A stretch of 64,000 bases of DNA, taken from positions 1,240,001 to 1,304,000 of the forward strand of contig NC_067203.1 of assembly GCF_026262505.1 (NCBI RefSeq), read 5' to 3'. This document shows positions 17,766 to 27,988 of this stretch, piece after piece (the stretch's first letter is position 1; each line of letters begins with the position of its first letter). A program made the translations under genes and the position numbers. This DNA is from Trichomonas vaginalis G3 (taxonomy: Eukaryota; Parabasalia; Trichomonadida; Trichomonadidae). Under the pieces are notes generated by a model. The model saw only the letters and a list, made by a program, of their open reading frames with translations. It was not told the origin of the DNA and did not search any database.

Positions 17766-17840
17766 ACGGCGCTGTCGCGGTTCGAACCACAGACCTTGAC
17801 CCCTCCATAACACCACCTTAGACCACTGTGCTACGTAGCC
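17766..17840 (-). other. tRNA-like sequence with Pol III A and B boxes
   Basis: On the minus strand TAGCACAGTGG (A-box type, complement of 17823-17833) is followed about 45 bases later by GGTTCGAACC (B-box type, 17779-17788). The acceptor, D and T stems do not pair well when folded by hand, so it is probably a tRNA relic or tRNA-derived promoter. An open frame across it (17559-17849) gives the WFEPRQRR-type peptide typical of ORFs crossing tRNA genes and is not a protein gene. Confidence 0.35.
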
Positions 17841-17881
17841 TGTCGACATAAGATTTTATAAATTGCATATTTGACGTAAAT

Positions 17882-18255
17882 TTATTTCCATCTGGCTTCC
17901 CACTGCATAAGATATTCATACGTGTTTGTAAGACATTCATTAAACTTCTTTTCTATTGCATCTAATCTTGCGTTATTTTTTTCAATAACTTGTCTGTATT
18001 CTTCATCATCTCCAGCAGTGTTTGGGTCTTCACGTTTAAAATATTCATTGTTAACCATTTTTTATCTACAAATTTTATTAGTGTTTGATTCACTTCGTTA
18101 TGATAACGGTCATATTCTTTCAATACGTAAGTGAAGACAAAATGCGTCGTACCTTCAATCTTAAAGCTTAAAGAACTTTCAACACAGTTTTGAGGGTCTG
18201 TCAGTGCGTCAATGAGATAGTATTCGAAGTCAGTCAATAATCTTTTTAAAGTCAT
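17882..18255 (-). pseudogene. Relative of the 2547 gene (broken about once)
   Basis: The N-terminal half (LTDFEYYLIDALTDP, THFVFTYVLKEYDRYH, QTLIKFVDK) matches the 150-aa core protein at 2547 in element A. The 3' half is also open on the minus strand and ends NTYEYLMQWEARWK. Function unknown. It precedes the KilA-N gene divergently. Confidence 0.55.
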
Positions 18256-18330
18256 TTCATACAGGATAAAATTTAATGTTGTGAAGAAATAGTGTTTATC
18301 TCAAAAAAAATAAAGTTAGTTTTTATTTTA

Positions 18331-18362
18331 TTTATTTTTTTATCCTGTATGTAAAGACAGAT
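18331..18362 (+). promoter_or_regulatory. Cassette leader (GTATGTAAAGACAG)
   Basis: TTTTTTTATCCTGTATGTAA followed by AGACAGAT and the ATG of the KilA-N gene. Confidence 0.5.
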
Positions 18363-19223
18363 ATGTCAACATTAGAGAACACAACAACTGCTATCGTTCA
18401 TGAAGTCATAAATGAAGAATACGAGTACATACAATATAACAAACAATTGAGACTCATTCGTTCTGTCAAAGATGACATGTACCAAATGCAAAGTATTTTG
18501 ACGGCTTGTTTTGCTCCAGATACTAAGCTTCCTAAAGACTGGTTTAGGAACCAAAGCACTATTGAACTATTAAGTGAAGCACAGCGAGACGTACTTTTTT
18601 CTGAAAACAGTGAAGAACAGCGAGTGGGAGGGAAACCCCAGTCGCCAAAACTCTATGAAAACCGTGAAAAATTGCCAAACGGTTTGAGAGGATATTATGT
18701 TCATAGACTTTTAGTAAATGTTGTAGCAATGTGGGCTTCACCTCGTTATGCTTGGTATGTTTGTAAACTTCTTGACGAAATTCACAGACAAGAACGCGAA
18801 CAGATGGAAAAGAAACTTCAAGCAAAAGATGAAGTCATTGAATCCAAAGACAAAAGCATACAGAAAAGAATACCGCGTTCAGTACCAAAAGGAAAGGAAA
18901 AGAGTTATAAGTATATGATTTACACTGAAGAGATGGAAAATGAAGAAGATAAAGATATGGTTATGTTGCATTTAGTCAGAAGAAACAACAAAAGCTTTTA
19001 CGACCTTGCTAAAATATATAAATCTGACAGAAACTGGTTCTATCGTGAAAACTTACCGATTTCAATGACACCGAATGAGCAAATAAAAGAAATTGTCAAA
19101 AATACTCTTCCTCAAACACACTATGACATCAAAGGTTGCACAATACTTACCTTCAAAGAAGACTTACCATTACTGAAGGAAAAAATAACAGAATATTTCG
19201 ATAACTTCAAAGAGGAAGAATGA
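18363..19223 (+). CDS. KilA-N domain protein (element B copy)
   Basis: 286 aa, about 85% identical to the KilA-N gene at 777 in element A over both ends (STLENTTTAIVHEVI at the start, ITEYFDNFKEEE at the end). The region between TIELLSE and LRGYYVH differs completely: here it holds QRDVLFSENSEEQRVGGKP, carrying an imperfect palindrome (18620-18645). KilA-N core, short coiled coil and GKEKSYKYMIYTEEM domain as in 777. A cassette gene shared between two Maverick families, probably DNA-binding. Confidence 0.75.
   Translation: MSTLENTTTAIVHEVINEEYEYIQYNKQLRLIRSVKDDMYQMQSILTACFAPDTKLPKDWFRNQSTIELLSEAQRDVLFSENSEEQRVGGKPQSPKLYENREKLPNGLRGYYVHRLLVNVVAMWASPRYAWYVCKLLDEIHRQEREQMEKKLQAKDEVIESKDKSIQKRIPRSVPKGKEKSYKYMIYTEEMENEEDKDMVMLHLVRRNNKSFYDLAKIYKSDRNWFYRENLPISMTPNEQIKEIVKNTLPQTHYDIKGCTILTFKEDLPLLKEKITEYFDNFKEEE
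18620..18645. repeat. Imperfect palindrome at KilA-N variable site
   Basis: GCGAGTGGG and CCCAGTCGC arms, followed by CAAAACTCTATGAAAA. The same arm ends (GCGAGT, AGTCGCC) and flank recur in array 2 of element C near 46232-46270. Confidence 0.65.
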
Positions 19224-19342
19224 AGTCACGACAACATTAACGAAGAAGTCACGACAACATTAACGAAGAGAGAATGAGGTGAAAAAACAGGTGACATCTC
19301 ACCTAGCCGCTTTGCGGCTCTGACCCTTTGGGTCTCTTCACC
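19224..19342. repeat. Direct repeats, GGTGA repeat (R4) and double hairpin
   Basis: Two copies of GAAGTCACGACAACATTAAC follow the KilA-N stop. Then come AGGTGAAAAAACAGGTGACA with a TCACC arm and hairpins AGCCGCTTTGCGGCT (19305-19319) and GACCCTTTGGGTC (19322-19334). The double hairpin sits between the arms of the GGTGA repeat. Confidence 0.75.
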
Positions 19343-19358
19343 AAAAATATATTTTTGG

Positions 19359-19832
19359 TTAAATAGCTTCAGGGTCAATTTCTTCAACCATTTCACTTCC
19401 TTCGTCAATGTCAATAGAAGCTTCTTCAACCTTTGGTAAGAATTTCTGTATAACATCTTTGTTCGTTATTGTCTTCAGAGATGAAGGATAATATTTCACA
19501 GATGTTTCACCCTTCTTATATTCTTTCTGTTCGGAAAGATTCATAGCAATACTGAAGAAGTCAATGTTGGAGTTCTTTATAACAGTATAATGAGTATCTT
19601 TGACATTCACGAAGAAACCCTTTTGTTTCAAAACTACTGCTAACTCTTGTGAAGTATAACGTTTGCGGTCAATGACAATAGCTAATGGTCTGACATACTG
19701 ACCAAACTTAGATTCTTTCACAAACTTCTTGTTAAAGATAACATTGACGTTTGAAGCATTATTGAACTCATTCTTGATGGCAGTAGCGAGAGCATTGTAT
19801 GAAAAGAACTTGCAATCTTGCATGTGTTTCAT
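19359..19832 (-). CDS. Unrecognised Maverick protein, acidic C-terminus
   Basis: 157 aa. Alpha/beta-looking core (ASNVNVIFNKKFVKE, YVRPLAIVIDRKRYTS) and an acidic tail EEASIDIDEGSEMVEEIDP. It is divergent from the PolB locus with an 88-bp AT-rich gap. By position next to a replication gene and by its tail it may be the counterpart of the 139-aa gene at 3016 in A, but the cores do not align convincingly by eye. Looks whole. Confidence 0.5.
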   Translation of the reverse strand: MKHMQDCKFFSYNALATAIKNEFNNASNVNVIFNKKFVKESKFGQYVRPLAIVIDRKRYTSQELAVVLKQKGFFVNVKDTHYTVIKNSNIDFFSIAMNLSEQKEYKKGETSVKYYPSSLKTITNKDVIQKFLPKVEEASIDIDEGSEMVEEIDPEAI

Positions 19833-19920
19833 TAAAATAAAAATATTAAATTATTTTGAAAAATAACTTAAAAAAAATCTAATCTAATTTTTCAAAAAAT
19901 ATTTTTTTTTTCCTACTAAA

Positions 19921-22900
19921 GATGTATCGGAAGTTGTCTAAGTTAGAACACTCGGAAATAAAACAACTTCTTACAGAAGCTAATATAGATGTTGCAAAGC
20001 ATTACGCACAACAAACAAAAAGGCACTCGCTGACTTCATTAAAGACTATAATGGTGCAATAAGTTATGATAGAATTCATGAGTTCATAAAGCCGCAACGC
20101 GGCGAGGACGAAGTCCATGCAAGAGCATTTCCTTTAAATGACGTTGCTATTGACTTATATCATAGACGTTCAATACCTCATGAAGTAAGAAGAGATGTTT
20201 GACATAACAAATGCAAACGTTGGTGAAACACGAAAGAGAGATGACACACTGAAACAACAGAGAAGAGAGATGTTTAAAAGTGCTATAGAACAAGTTCGCA
20301 AAGCTAACGATGTCATTCGTTCCATTGACGACAAACCAAAAGAAGGTGAGAGATGGTTAAAGAAAGATGAAGAGAATAGGAAGAGAAATGTGAAGTCAGG
20401 CAATAGACTCATTGACTTTAACATCGAAGCTTTAGATGAACCAAACAGAGACTACTTACACAAACATTTCGGTAAGGTTTTCATGAGACTCTTAGAGAAA
20501 ATTAAAATAAACTCCAACAGAGATGGATGGTATGTTATAAACTTGGTGGAAAGTATGAATGTTCTACGTTAAACCTCAATAATATTGGAACATTACTACA
20601 TCAGCTCTTGAAGGAGAACTTTATATCAGAGATAGAAGCAAATGCTGCAGGTATTGTTGAAATGCACTATGACTTCTTCTTGACAAACATAAAGAATCTT
20701 ACCGAAATAAAGATGTATGATTTAACAGAATATGAAGGCTTAACGATGTCAGATGTAAAGAAAGGCAAACCAAAAAAGAGACCATATAGAGATGAAAGCA
20801 CACTGACAAATGACCAGAAAGCCATTTTGGAAGCTCTTAAGCAAACAGGAAACCCAGCACTTATAGAAAGCTTTTGGAAAGATAATGGTGAAAAGAAGTT
20901 TTATAAGAAGAGAAGCGGTCAGTTCTGGAAGTATCTTTGCACATTACCTATAAATCTTGAACGCTACCAAATCTTCAATGAACTGAACAAAAGAACTGCA
21001 ACACTTATGACAGAGGACAATTGTTTCGTTTATGCTTGCATTCAGGCTGGAGTAAATGAAGAAACTATTGACCACATGAGAGAAGTCATTCGTGTTAGAG
21101 ACTTTCCTCAAAGTAAAGTACAAGAAATTTCTGACAACAGGTATAGCATTTAATGTTACCATTGGTTATTTCAATGACTCAAGACATAATGAAATAAAGA
21201 GATATATACCAAAAGAATGCGAAACTGTTAGAACTATTGACTTACTTCTTGTTGAAGACCACTACATGCTAAATGAAAGATTACCAATGACAACATATTC
21301 ATTCGAAACTATATAGAAATTCTCAAAGCTTGTGGTGGAATGAACATTGAGAAACAGATGAAGATTTATACAAAGAGAGAAGATAAATATGTAGTTCGTT
21401 ATGATAGAACAACACCGTTATGGGATGTTATGAAAACATTGTGGGAGTGCAAATATTTCGAACCTATTTCTTATGGAGAACTTTTCACATATACTACTGA
21501 CTTATATAAACAGAACCTTGCACCATTTAAAGATTTGACATATGCTCCAAAGTATTGTGTACAACTGAAGAAGAAAGCAGAGTCAAAAGAAGTAAATAAA
21601 GCTAAATGTAAATTCATTCCTGAGCACGTTTTCTTTGCTGACTTTGAGTGTAGTACGATGGCTTTCATAAAGCTTTTAACATCTGTTATGACAGTGAAGA
21701 TGGTTCAGTGAGTGAAAGCATTTGGGGTCAAAACTGTGCAACAGAATTTTTGGAAAGACTTCCTGACAAGAGTTTAATATATTTCCATAACCTCAGTTAT
21801 GACATAAACTTCATCTTAAGACACATGACAGAAGTGAAAGGAACTCCCATCATTAAAGGTTCACGAACAATGCAAATAACTGGTTTATATAAAGGACGGG
21901 CAATTATTATAAAAGACTCTTACAGTGTTATAAATAAGAAGCTTAAACTATTTCCTGCTATGTTTAACTTACAAACAGGACCGAAAGAAGTATTTCCATA
22001 TAACTACTACAGCAGTGTTTTGTTAGCAAATGACAACAGAACTGGTGTCATTTCTGAAGCATGTAAGTTTATCCATGATGCAGATACATTTATGAAAACA
22101 TAGATTCCATCAAAGGTTGCAGAATAGATGAAAACCACTTCGACTTAGAAAAATATAGCACGTTTTACTGCAAACAAGATGTAAGAATTTTAAGAGAAGG
22201 TTTTGTAAAGTTCCGCAATGACTTATTGAAAGAGTTTGATTTAAACGTTTATGACTACGTTAGTATTTGTTCTATTGCTAACAAATTGTTTGAGAACAGA
22301 GTATACTTCCCGAATGGAAATCTTTATGACCTCTCAAATAAACCAAGAGAATTTATTTCGAGATGCATTCAAGGTGGAAGATGTATGTTGTCAGATAACA
22401 TGAAACAAAAGAGCAAAAAGAAACTCATTGCTGACTTCGACACTGTTTCATTATATCCTTCAGCTATAGCAAGACTTTATACTTTAGAAGGTATTCCAAA
22501 AGTATTGAAGGAAGAAATGTTAAGCACAGAGTATCTCATGAGACATTTATTCGATGACGACCAAAAGGAACCCATTGGTGAAAAATTTATGTCTGGCTTC
22601 TTTGTTCTCATTAAGATAACAGAGATTGGTATACCCAGACACTTTCATTTAATAGTTTGCGACCCTGAACTAAATCCAGAACTTAACGTTCCAAGAAGTT
22701 CAAACACTTGCTGTCTCATGTATGTTGACCATATAACATTACAAGACCTCATAAAATATCAAGGTGTCAAATGTGAAGTGTTGCAAGGATACTATTACGA
22801 TGGAAACAGAGATATGAGAATAAGAGATGAAGTAAAGAAGTTGTTTGAGTTAAGGTTAAAGTATAAGAAAGAAGGAAACCCCTTACAAGAAATTATAAAA

Positions 22901-23695
22901 CTCATTCTGAACAGCATTTATGGCAAAACTATTCTATCTCCTATTGAGTCAAAAATAACCATAGTAAATGACAAAGATGCTATAAGATATGCTATAAGAA
23001 ATTACAACCATATAGTGAAGTTCGAAGGTTTGGATGGTTCAGATAAAACTATTTTCAAGCTAACGAAAAGCATTTGCAGACACTTTAACTTCTGTCCACT
23101 TGGTGTTAATATTCTGTCTATGTCAAAACGTATTATGAATGAAGTATTCTGTACTGCTGAAGATATGGGTCTTCAAATCTTTTACCAGGATACCGACAGT
23201 ATGCACTTATATAATGAAGACATCCCAAAGCTTGCAGCAGAGTTTAAGAAGAGATACGGTAGAGAACTTATAGGAAAGAACCTTGGTCAATTTCATAGCG
23301 ACTTTGCAGAAATAACACCTGGAAAACAAAGTTTAGCTTATAAAAGTATTTTCTGTGGAAAGAAGACCTACATAGACTTACTCACTAACGATTTAAATGA
23401 AGTTGCATTTCACTGCAGAATGAAAGGCGTGAAGCAAGATGTTATTGCTTTAACCGCTAATGAAATGTTTCCTGAAGCTATACAATGCTATTACAATGAA
23501 GATAAGAACATTCACATACCTGTTGGAACATATGACAAAGACTCTGAGTTCAGTTTAATGAAACTTTACAAAGCACTTTATGATGGTCAAGAGATTGCAT
23601 TCGACTTATGTAAGTCATGTCAACCTTGCTTTGCTGAAAAGTTCAACTTTTCAATAACGACTAAAACAAGCTTTATTCGTAAGTTGAAGTTCTGA
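19921..23695 (+). pseudogene. polB: Protein-primed family B DNA polymerase (broken)
   Basis: Polymerase of the Polinton/phi29 protein-primed class, broken at about six places. Exonuclease-type motifs (FFADFECSTMAF, IYFHNLSYDINF, YCKQDVRIL) are followed by polymerase motifs: ADFDTVSLYPSA, LILNSIYGKT and YQDTDSMHLY, in canonical order. It would copy the element from terminal-protein-primed ends. A double-hairpin module (20086-20119) lies within its 5' part. Elements A and C use a different replication set. Confidence 0.9.
20086..20119. repeat. Double-hairpin module inside PolB locus
   Basis: GCCGCAACGCGGC (20091-20103) and GGACGAAGTCC (20106-20116), encoding KPQRGEDEVH. Inverse copy of 8165-8198. 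Confidence 0.8.
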
Positions 23696-23815
23696 GGTCA
23701 TGGGCTTCGCCCTTGCCGCTAGCGGCTTATTTTTGTCAGCAATGAGGTCATGAATGAGGTCATGTTCGCCCTTGCCGCTAGCGGCTTATTTTTGTCAGCA
23801 ATGAGGTCATTCGTG
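23695..23815. repeat. Two tandem hairpin modules downstream of PolB
   Basis: GAGGTCATGGGCTTCGCCC with GCCGCTAGCGGC and TTATTTTTGTCAGCAATG, repeated once in shorter form from about 23750. Ends with further GAGGTCAT units. Confidence 0.8.
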
Positions 23816-23839
23816 ATAAAAATAAAGCTAGCGTAGATT

Positions 23840-24694
23840 TTACAATACTGCGATGGTAGAGTTTAAGAGTTGTGCTTCAATGTAGAGACAGTCCTTATCT
23901 GGAGGCAAGAACACTGGACATTTATGGTCATGAGTGGAGAACATGTCTATCCAAAACTCACGATTGAAGCCAGTTAATTTATAGTATTTAGGGTTAGGAA
24001 GTGGTGAAGTTCTTGTATGACCAATGAACTCATTTTCAACGCCTTTGGCTATATTAGAGTAAAGTATTGCTTGCTTTCTATCCCAAATGCCAGGTGTTAC
24101 AATCTTTGAAAATTCATTTTTCCTCGGAAGCATTGCATCATAATTGAAAACATTCTTAAAATCATCACTTGGTTCGGAGATTTGAAATCTTATACGTAAT
24201 GGATTTTCTTTCTTTTTAGCGACTTCATTGAATGGTGAGAATACAATGAATTGACAGTCATGAGTTCCATCTTCATTTTCATTAAATTCATAATGAAAGT
24301 CTATAAGTTGTGGCTGACTACCTTCTTCTTTCAGTTGTGCAAGAAACTCACGTAAAGGCTGTAAAGTTTGTACTTCAATGTTGAACTTTTTCTCGAACAT
24401 CTCATTAAATGAAATCATACATTGCAACAATGTTGTATCGTCTTTAAAGTATTTGTATATGTGAATGTTTTGGGCGCTTAAAGACTGTTCGTCATTTTCT
24501 ATCTCGACTTGAAGTATAAAGTCAACCTTTCTGAAAGCACGTGTTATATACATAGATGTTATGCCAATGTACTTCTCTTCATTTATGTTCACAATCCAGT
24601 CTGTTGGAAACTTAAACGTTACTCTGTTCCCCTTTATTTTGACGTCAGGGTTTTCACTACTGAACGCAACAGATAAAGGTATTTGTCTATACAT
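23840..24694 (-). CDS. YP-x-x-W family structural-type protein (copy 2 of B)
   Basis: 284 aa. Beta-rich; FKFPTDWIVNINEEKYIGI near residue 28 corresponds to YPRHW and YPLRW in the paralogs, followed by a long middle domain and a C-terminal strand-rich end (NPKYYKLTGFNREFWIDMF). Convergent with the PolB locus. The second paralog of B is at 8304, and C carries the equivalent pair at 35542 and 42039. Probably structural. It looks whole and starts at the ATG following TTTATTTTTATCCGAACTA. Confidence 0.55.
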   Translation of the reverse strand: MYRQIPLSVAFSSENPDVKIKGNRVTFKFPTDWIVNINEEKYIGITSMYITRAFRKVDFILQVEIENDEQSLSAQNIHIYKYFKDDTTLLQCMISFNEMFEKKFNIEVQTLQPLREFLAQLKEEGSQPQLIDFHYEFNENEDGTHDCQFIVFSPFNEVAKKKENPLRIRFQISEPSDDFKNVFNYDAMLPRKNEFSKIVTPGIWDRKQAILYSNIAKGVENEFIGHTRTSPLPNPKYYKLTGFNREFWIDMFSTHDHKCPVFLPPDKDCLYIEAQLLNSTIAVL

Positions 24695-24718
24695 TTAGTT
24701 CGGATAAAAATAAACCAT

Positions 24719-24977
24719 TTACTCTTTCTTTGCTTCAGCTTCTTTAGCTTTTGCTTCAGCTTCTTCTCTAGCTTTTTTGCCAGCAAACGTGGGTTCTTTT
24801 GTCTTCCAGCAGCTAATGCAGCAAGTTGTTTTTCACTAAGTTTTCTCTTTGGTCTCTCTGGCTTTTGTTCTTGTTTTTGTTCCTTCAGTTCGGATAAAAT
24901 TTGCTCGGAATTTCTTTCTTCAATGCTTCAACATCTATGACCCCTTGGGTCTTGTCCGTAGGGCTTGTCTGAGTCAT
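24719..24977 (-). pseudogene. Small Lys-rich protein (broken once or twice)
   Basis: Begins MTQTSPTDKTQ and ends in a lysine-rich helical region with KRKLSEKQLAALAAGRQ. A GC-rich hairpin GACCCCTTGGGTC (24939-24951) lies in its 5' part. Possibly a DNA-binding or core protein; not recognised. Confidence 0.4.
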
Positions 24978-25022
24978 TTGACTGTAGATAAAAAACTAAA
25001 TTAAAACTTTAACCGATGTAAA

Positions 25023-25451
25023 ATGAGCTTGTCAAAATCAGAGCGAGAGTCTATTATATTAAATGACGCAAGAGGAATACAACATCCTTTCTATTACGTA
25101 AGTCAGAGTAAAGATGGTAAAATATAGTAAGAAAAAGAAAGGTTCCATTAGCGAATGCAGAGAGCGACAACATTAAGGTGCATGGCAAGGGTGAAGTCCA
25201 CGAAGCCCATATAAAACCTTCTGTTCAAACTGAGCCAAAAACAAGAAGAAAAGAAGCCAGATGTACTTTCAATAACGAACCAAGAGCTTATTGCAAAGTT
25301 CGTGAATTTCATTGAAAAACAAACCGAGTCAAAGAACCCTGACCCGCCAGTGAAAGAAGTTGAGACAAAAGAGAATGTACAGTTCATTGAAAATGTCAAG
25401 AAACAACTTCCACCACGAATGCCAAGAAGAAGAGTGAGAATAATGAAGTAA
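25023..25451 (+). pseudogene. Small Maverick protein before capsid gene (broken)
   Basis: Starts MSLSKSERESIILNDARG and ends in a proline/arginine-rich tail (PPRMPRRRVRIMK). About two breaks. The position immediately before the major capsid gene suggests a virion or scaffold role; unrecognised. Confidence 0.4.
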
Positions 25452-25478
25452 ATAGATATTTTTATCTGAAGTAAATAC

Positions 25479-27049
25479 ATGCAGAACGAACAGTAAACGA
25501 ATTTACTCCAGCAGAGCATATTCATCAGATTCGCTCATATTTCGATATCATAGACAATGCAGTTCAAATTGGTGACACTAATAGAAAATATTCTGACGCA
25601 AAGATTCCATCACAACCTGGAACTGCTAAAGATAACACATGGGTAACATTCAATCTCTCACCTCCTGGTGAAAATATGTTGGACCTTTACAATACATTCA
25701 TTACGTATAAAATGGAAGGTCAATTTATTGCAGATAAAGAAATTGGTTCAGGTTCCAATAAAACAAACCCACCAGGATTTTGGATTGGTTTCGATGACGC
25801 TTTCTATGCAGTTGCTGGATATCAAATCCTTGCAAATGGTCGTATCGTATATTCTCAAGACAACGCAAGAAAGAAGCATATATAACTTCAAACTCACAAA
25901 CTACCGAACAAATAAAGAAAGTAGATGTTTTCTCAAAGACTCGACATGAAGATGTATGGAGTCATTCGGGAACATGCAGAACAGGACAAATTGTTAGTGG
26001 TCCAATTACAGCAGGAAAATCATTTGATTTTAAGCTTCGTTTAAGAATTCCTGTTAGAAGATTCTTCCATTAGAAGCTATTCGATTTATTCCAGCTTTTG
26101 CAGGAAACATTCAGCTTAAAGTAAAGTTCAGTAGCGACGCCTTACAATGCACATCTATATCTGTAAATGATATCATTGCTTTCAATCCAACTCTTAAAGT
26201 TGCATTTGCTTCAGATTCAAATCCACCGACAAATAAATTTGTTCCATGGAATGAACCATTCACTATGATAACGAAGGCAGTAGAAGCTAGTGGAACAGTT
26301 ACTATTACAACTGTAACCAGCAACTATTTCGAACAAAAGATGGATTTTAATGAATGTTTCATTCATCCAAAATCATTCTCTTTAGACCCTAACATTTATA
26401 CAGAACTTGTAGAACATTATACAAACGAGGCTTTATGTTTTTCCTGTTAAAGTTATGGATTGGATTCCTATGGACGGTTCATTCTCAAAATACAGATAGT
26501 TCAAGTGCAACATTTACAGCAGCTTATACGCCTATTAATGTTAAAAGTATTTGGGCACTATTTAGAAAGAAAAGACAACTATTATGTTAATTTGAGAACC
26601 CTAAGTTTAAATATCTTCAGCTTTCCATGGGAGCTTATGGAAATATGCCTGCAGAACCCGAAAAATCATATGGACCTGTATTTTATGAAATGGTTGCGAA
26701 CGCTTGCAATACAAACAATGATATGATAGGATTTAATGAAGATGTTATGAGGTCATTGGTGGATGATGGTAGTGTGGAACATAAATGGGATAGCTATGAC
26801 AACACACATTTCTTATGTGGTTTTCCAACAGAAGTGGACTTTTGCTTCCAGCAAGGTCAAACATCTACTGCTCCAATAACATACAAATTGTCTGTTAAAG
26901 GACCTATTGAACTAGCAACTGAAAACGTACCAAAGCCACTTATTGGATTTATGAGGGATTGTTGCTTTGCAATACAAGTAAGACAGTCAGGCATACCAAT
27001 AATAAGACTTGACGACTATAACTTAGCAACTGACGACAGTGAGGAATAA
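25479..27049 (+). pseudogene. Major capsid protein of element B (broken)
   Basis: Double jelly-roll-type capsid locus with about five breaks. Typical features: an N-terminal NLSPPGENMLDLYNTFITYK strand, GFWIGFDDAFYAVAGYQILA, and a C-terminal domain ending PLIGFMRDCCFAIQVRQSG. Equivalent to the capsid genes of A and C, but strongly diverged from them. Confidence 0.8.
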
Positions 27050-27079
27050 AGGATGAACGTTTATTTTTAAAGCTTATAA

Positions 27080-27550
27080 ATGAGTTCTTCATCAAGCTCT
27101 CGTGAACCTTCACCATCTGTGAAACAAACTTTACCAAACGATTATGGAGCACCTATTGAATATTTCTTACGAGCTGCACAATGGCAAAGAGCAGTTTCAC
27201 CAAGGTTAGGTGTTCCACCAGCTCCTGTCAAAAATAGCATTTGGTCAAGTCCTTATATAAGATATGGTCTCCCACTAGGTTTGCTAGCTACAGCAGGAGC
27301 AGTAATGATGTTGAAAAGAAATAAAGCAAATGTTATAAATAATACTGAAGTAGCTGAATTTGAACAAACTCCGACACCATCGCCAAAACCAACGTCAAAA
27401 CCAACGCCTTCACAAACAACACCTTCAATGACTCCTGAACCTATGGAAGTACAAACTCCTGTTCAAAAGTCAACTCCAAAACCGACTCCAACATTTAAAC
27501 CAGAACCTACTCCTCAAATAAATCGTAAAACTCCTGCGTTTCCTTACTGA
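27080..27550 (+). CDS. Membrane-anchored Pro/Thr-rich protein
   Basis: 156 aa. Ser-rich start, a predicted membrane helix at about 62-80 (YGLPLGLLATAGAVMMLKR), then a 70-residue tail of PTPxPKPT-type repeats. Could anchor a virion protein in a membrane or act as a stalk. It follows the capsid gene on the same strand behind TTATTTTTAAAGCTTATAA. Looks whole; no named family. Confidence 0.55.
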   Translation: MSSSSSSREPSPSVKQTLPNDYGAPIEYFLRAAQWQRAVSPRLGVPPAPVKNSIWSSPYIRYGLPLGLLATAGAVMMLKRNKANVINNTEVAEFEQTPTPSPKPTSKPTPSQTTPSMTPEPMEVQTPVQKSTPKPTPTFKPEPTPQINRKTPAFPY

Positions 27551-27598
27551 AAAAATAATGTTATTTTTATTTAATATTAAAATTTTATTTAGAGTAAA

Positions 27599-27835
27599 AT
27601 GACGACTAAAGTCACTGAAGCAATGAAACAAAAATTTTTGGTAGAATACATTAAATCAGGAGCGGTTCCAGAAGGTTTTTACGTTCATACTATGAAGGAT
27701 GGTAGAGTTCAGTTTAGAAAGATAAAGCAACCATTAGATAGAGAAGGTATATTAAGGAAGATTAAACTTCATGAGGACAACATTGCTGAACTTAGGAAGA
27801 AGTTAGAAGAGTTGGAGAAAGGAAGAGAGTTATAA
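27599..27835 (+). CDS. Small coiled-coil protein
   Basis: 78 aa. N-terminal basic half (EGFYVHTMKDGRVQFRKIKQ), C-terminal coiled coil (ILRKIKLHEDNIAELRKKLEELEK). Its last codons and stop fall in the right TIR. Unrecognised. Confidence 0.5.
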   Translation: MTTKVTEAMKQKFLVEYIKSGAVPEGFYVHTMKDGRVQFRKIKQPLDREGILRKIKLHEDNIAELRKKLEELEKGREL

Positions 27836-27849
27836 AGTAATGAATTCAA

Positions 27850-27889
27850 GTGGGTGAAAAAAGAGGTGAGATTTCACCACTTCACCTAA
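27850..27889. repeat. GGTGA/TCACC palindromic repeat (TIR copy of R1)
   Basis: GTGGGTGAAAAAAGAGGTGA followed by GATTTCACCACTTCACCTAA. Confidence 0.75.
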
Positions 27890-27988
27890 ATTTATTTTTG
27901 TGCTATGTTTTCATACGTGTGAGGGTGGTGATATCATTAATTTTTAAGTTTATTTTTTAAAATTATTTTTTATTTTATTTGGATGTAA

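Noticed and set aside
17559-17849. 96-aa minus-strand open frame
   Set aside because: It crosses the tRNA-like sequence and the A-rich repeat. Composition is non-coding and there is no relative in A or C.
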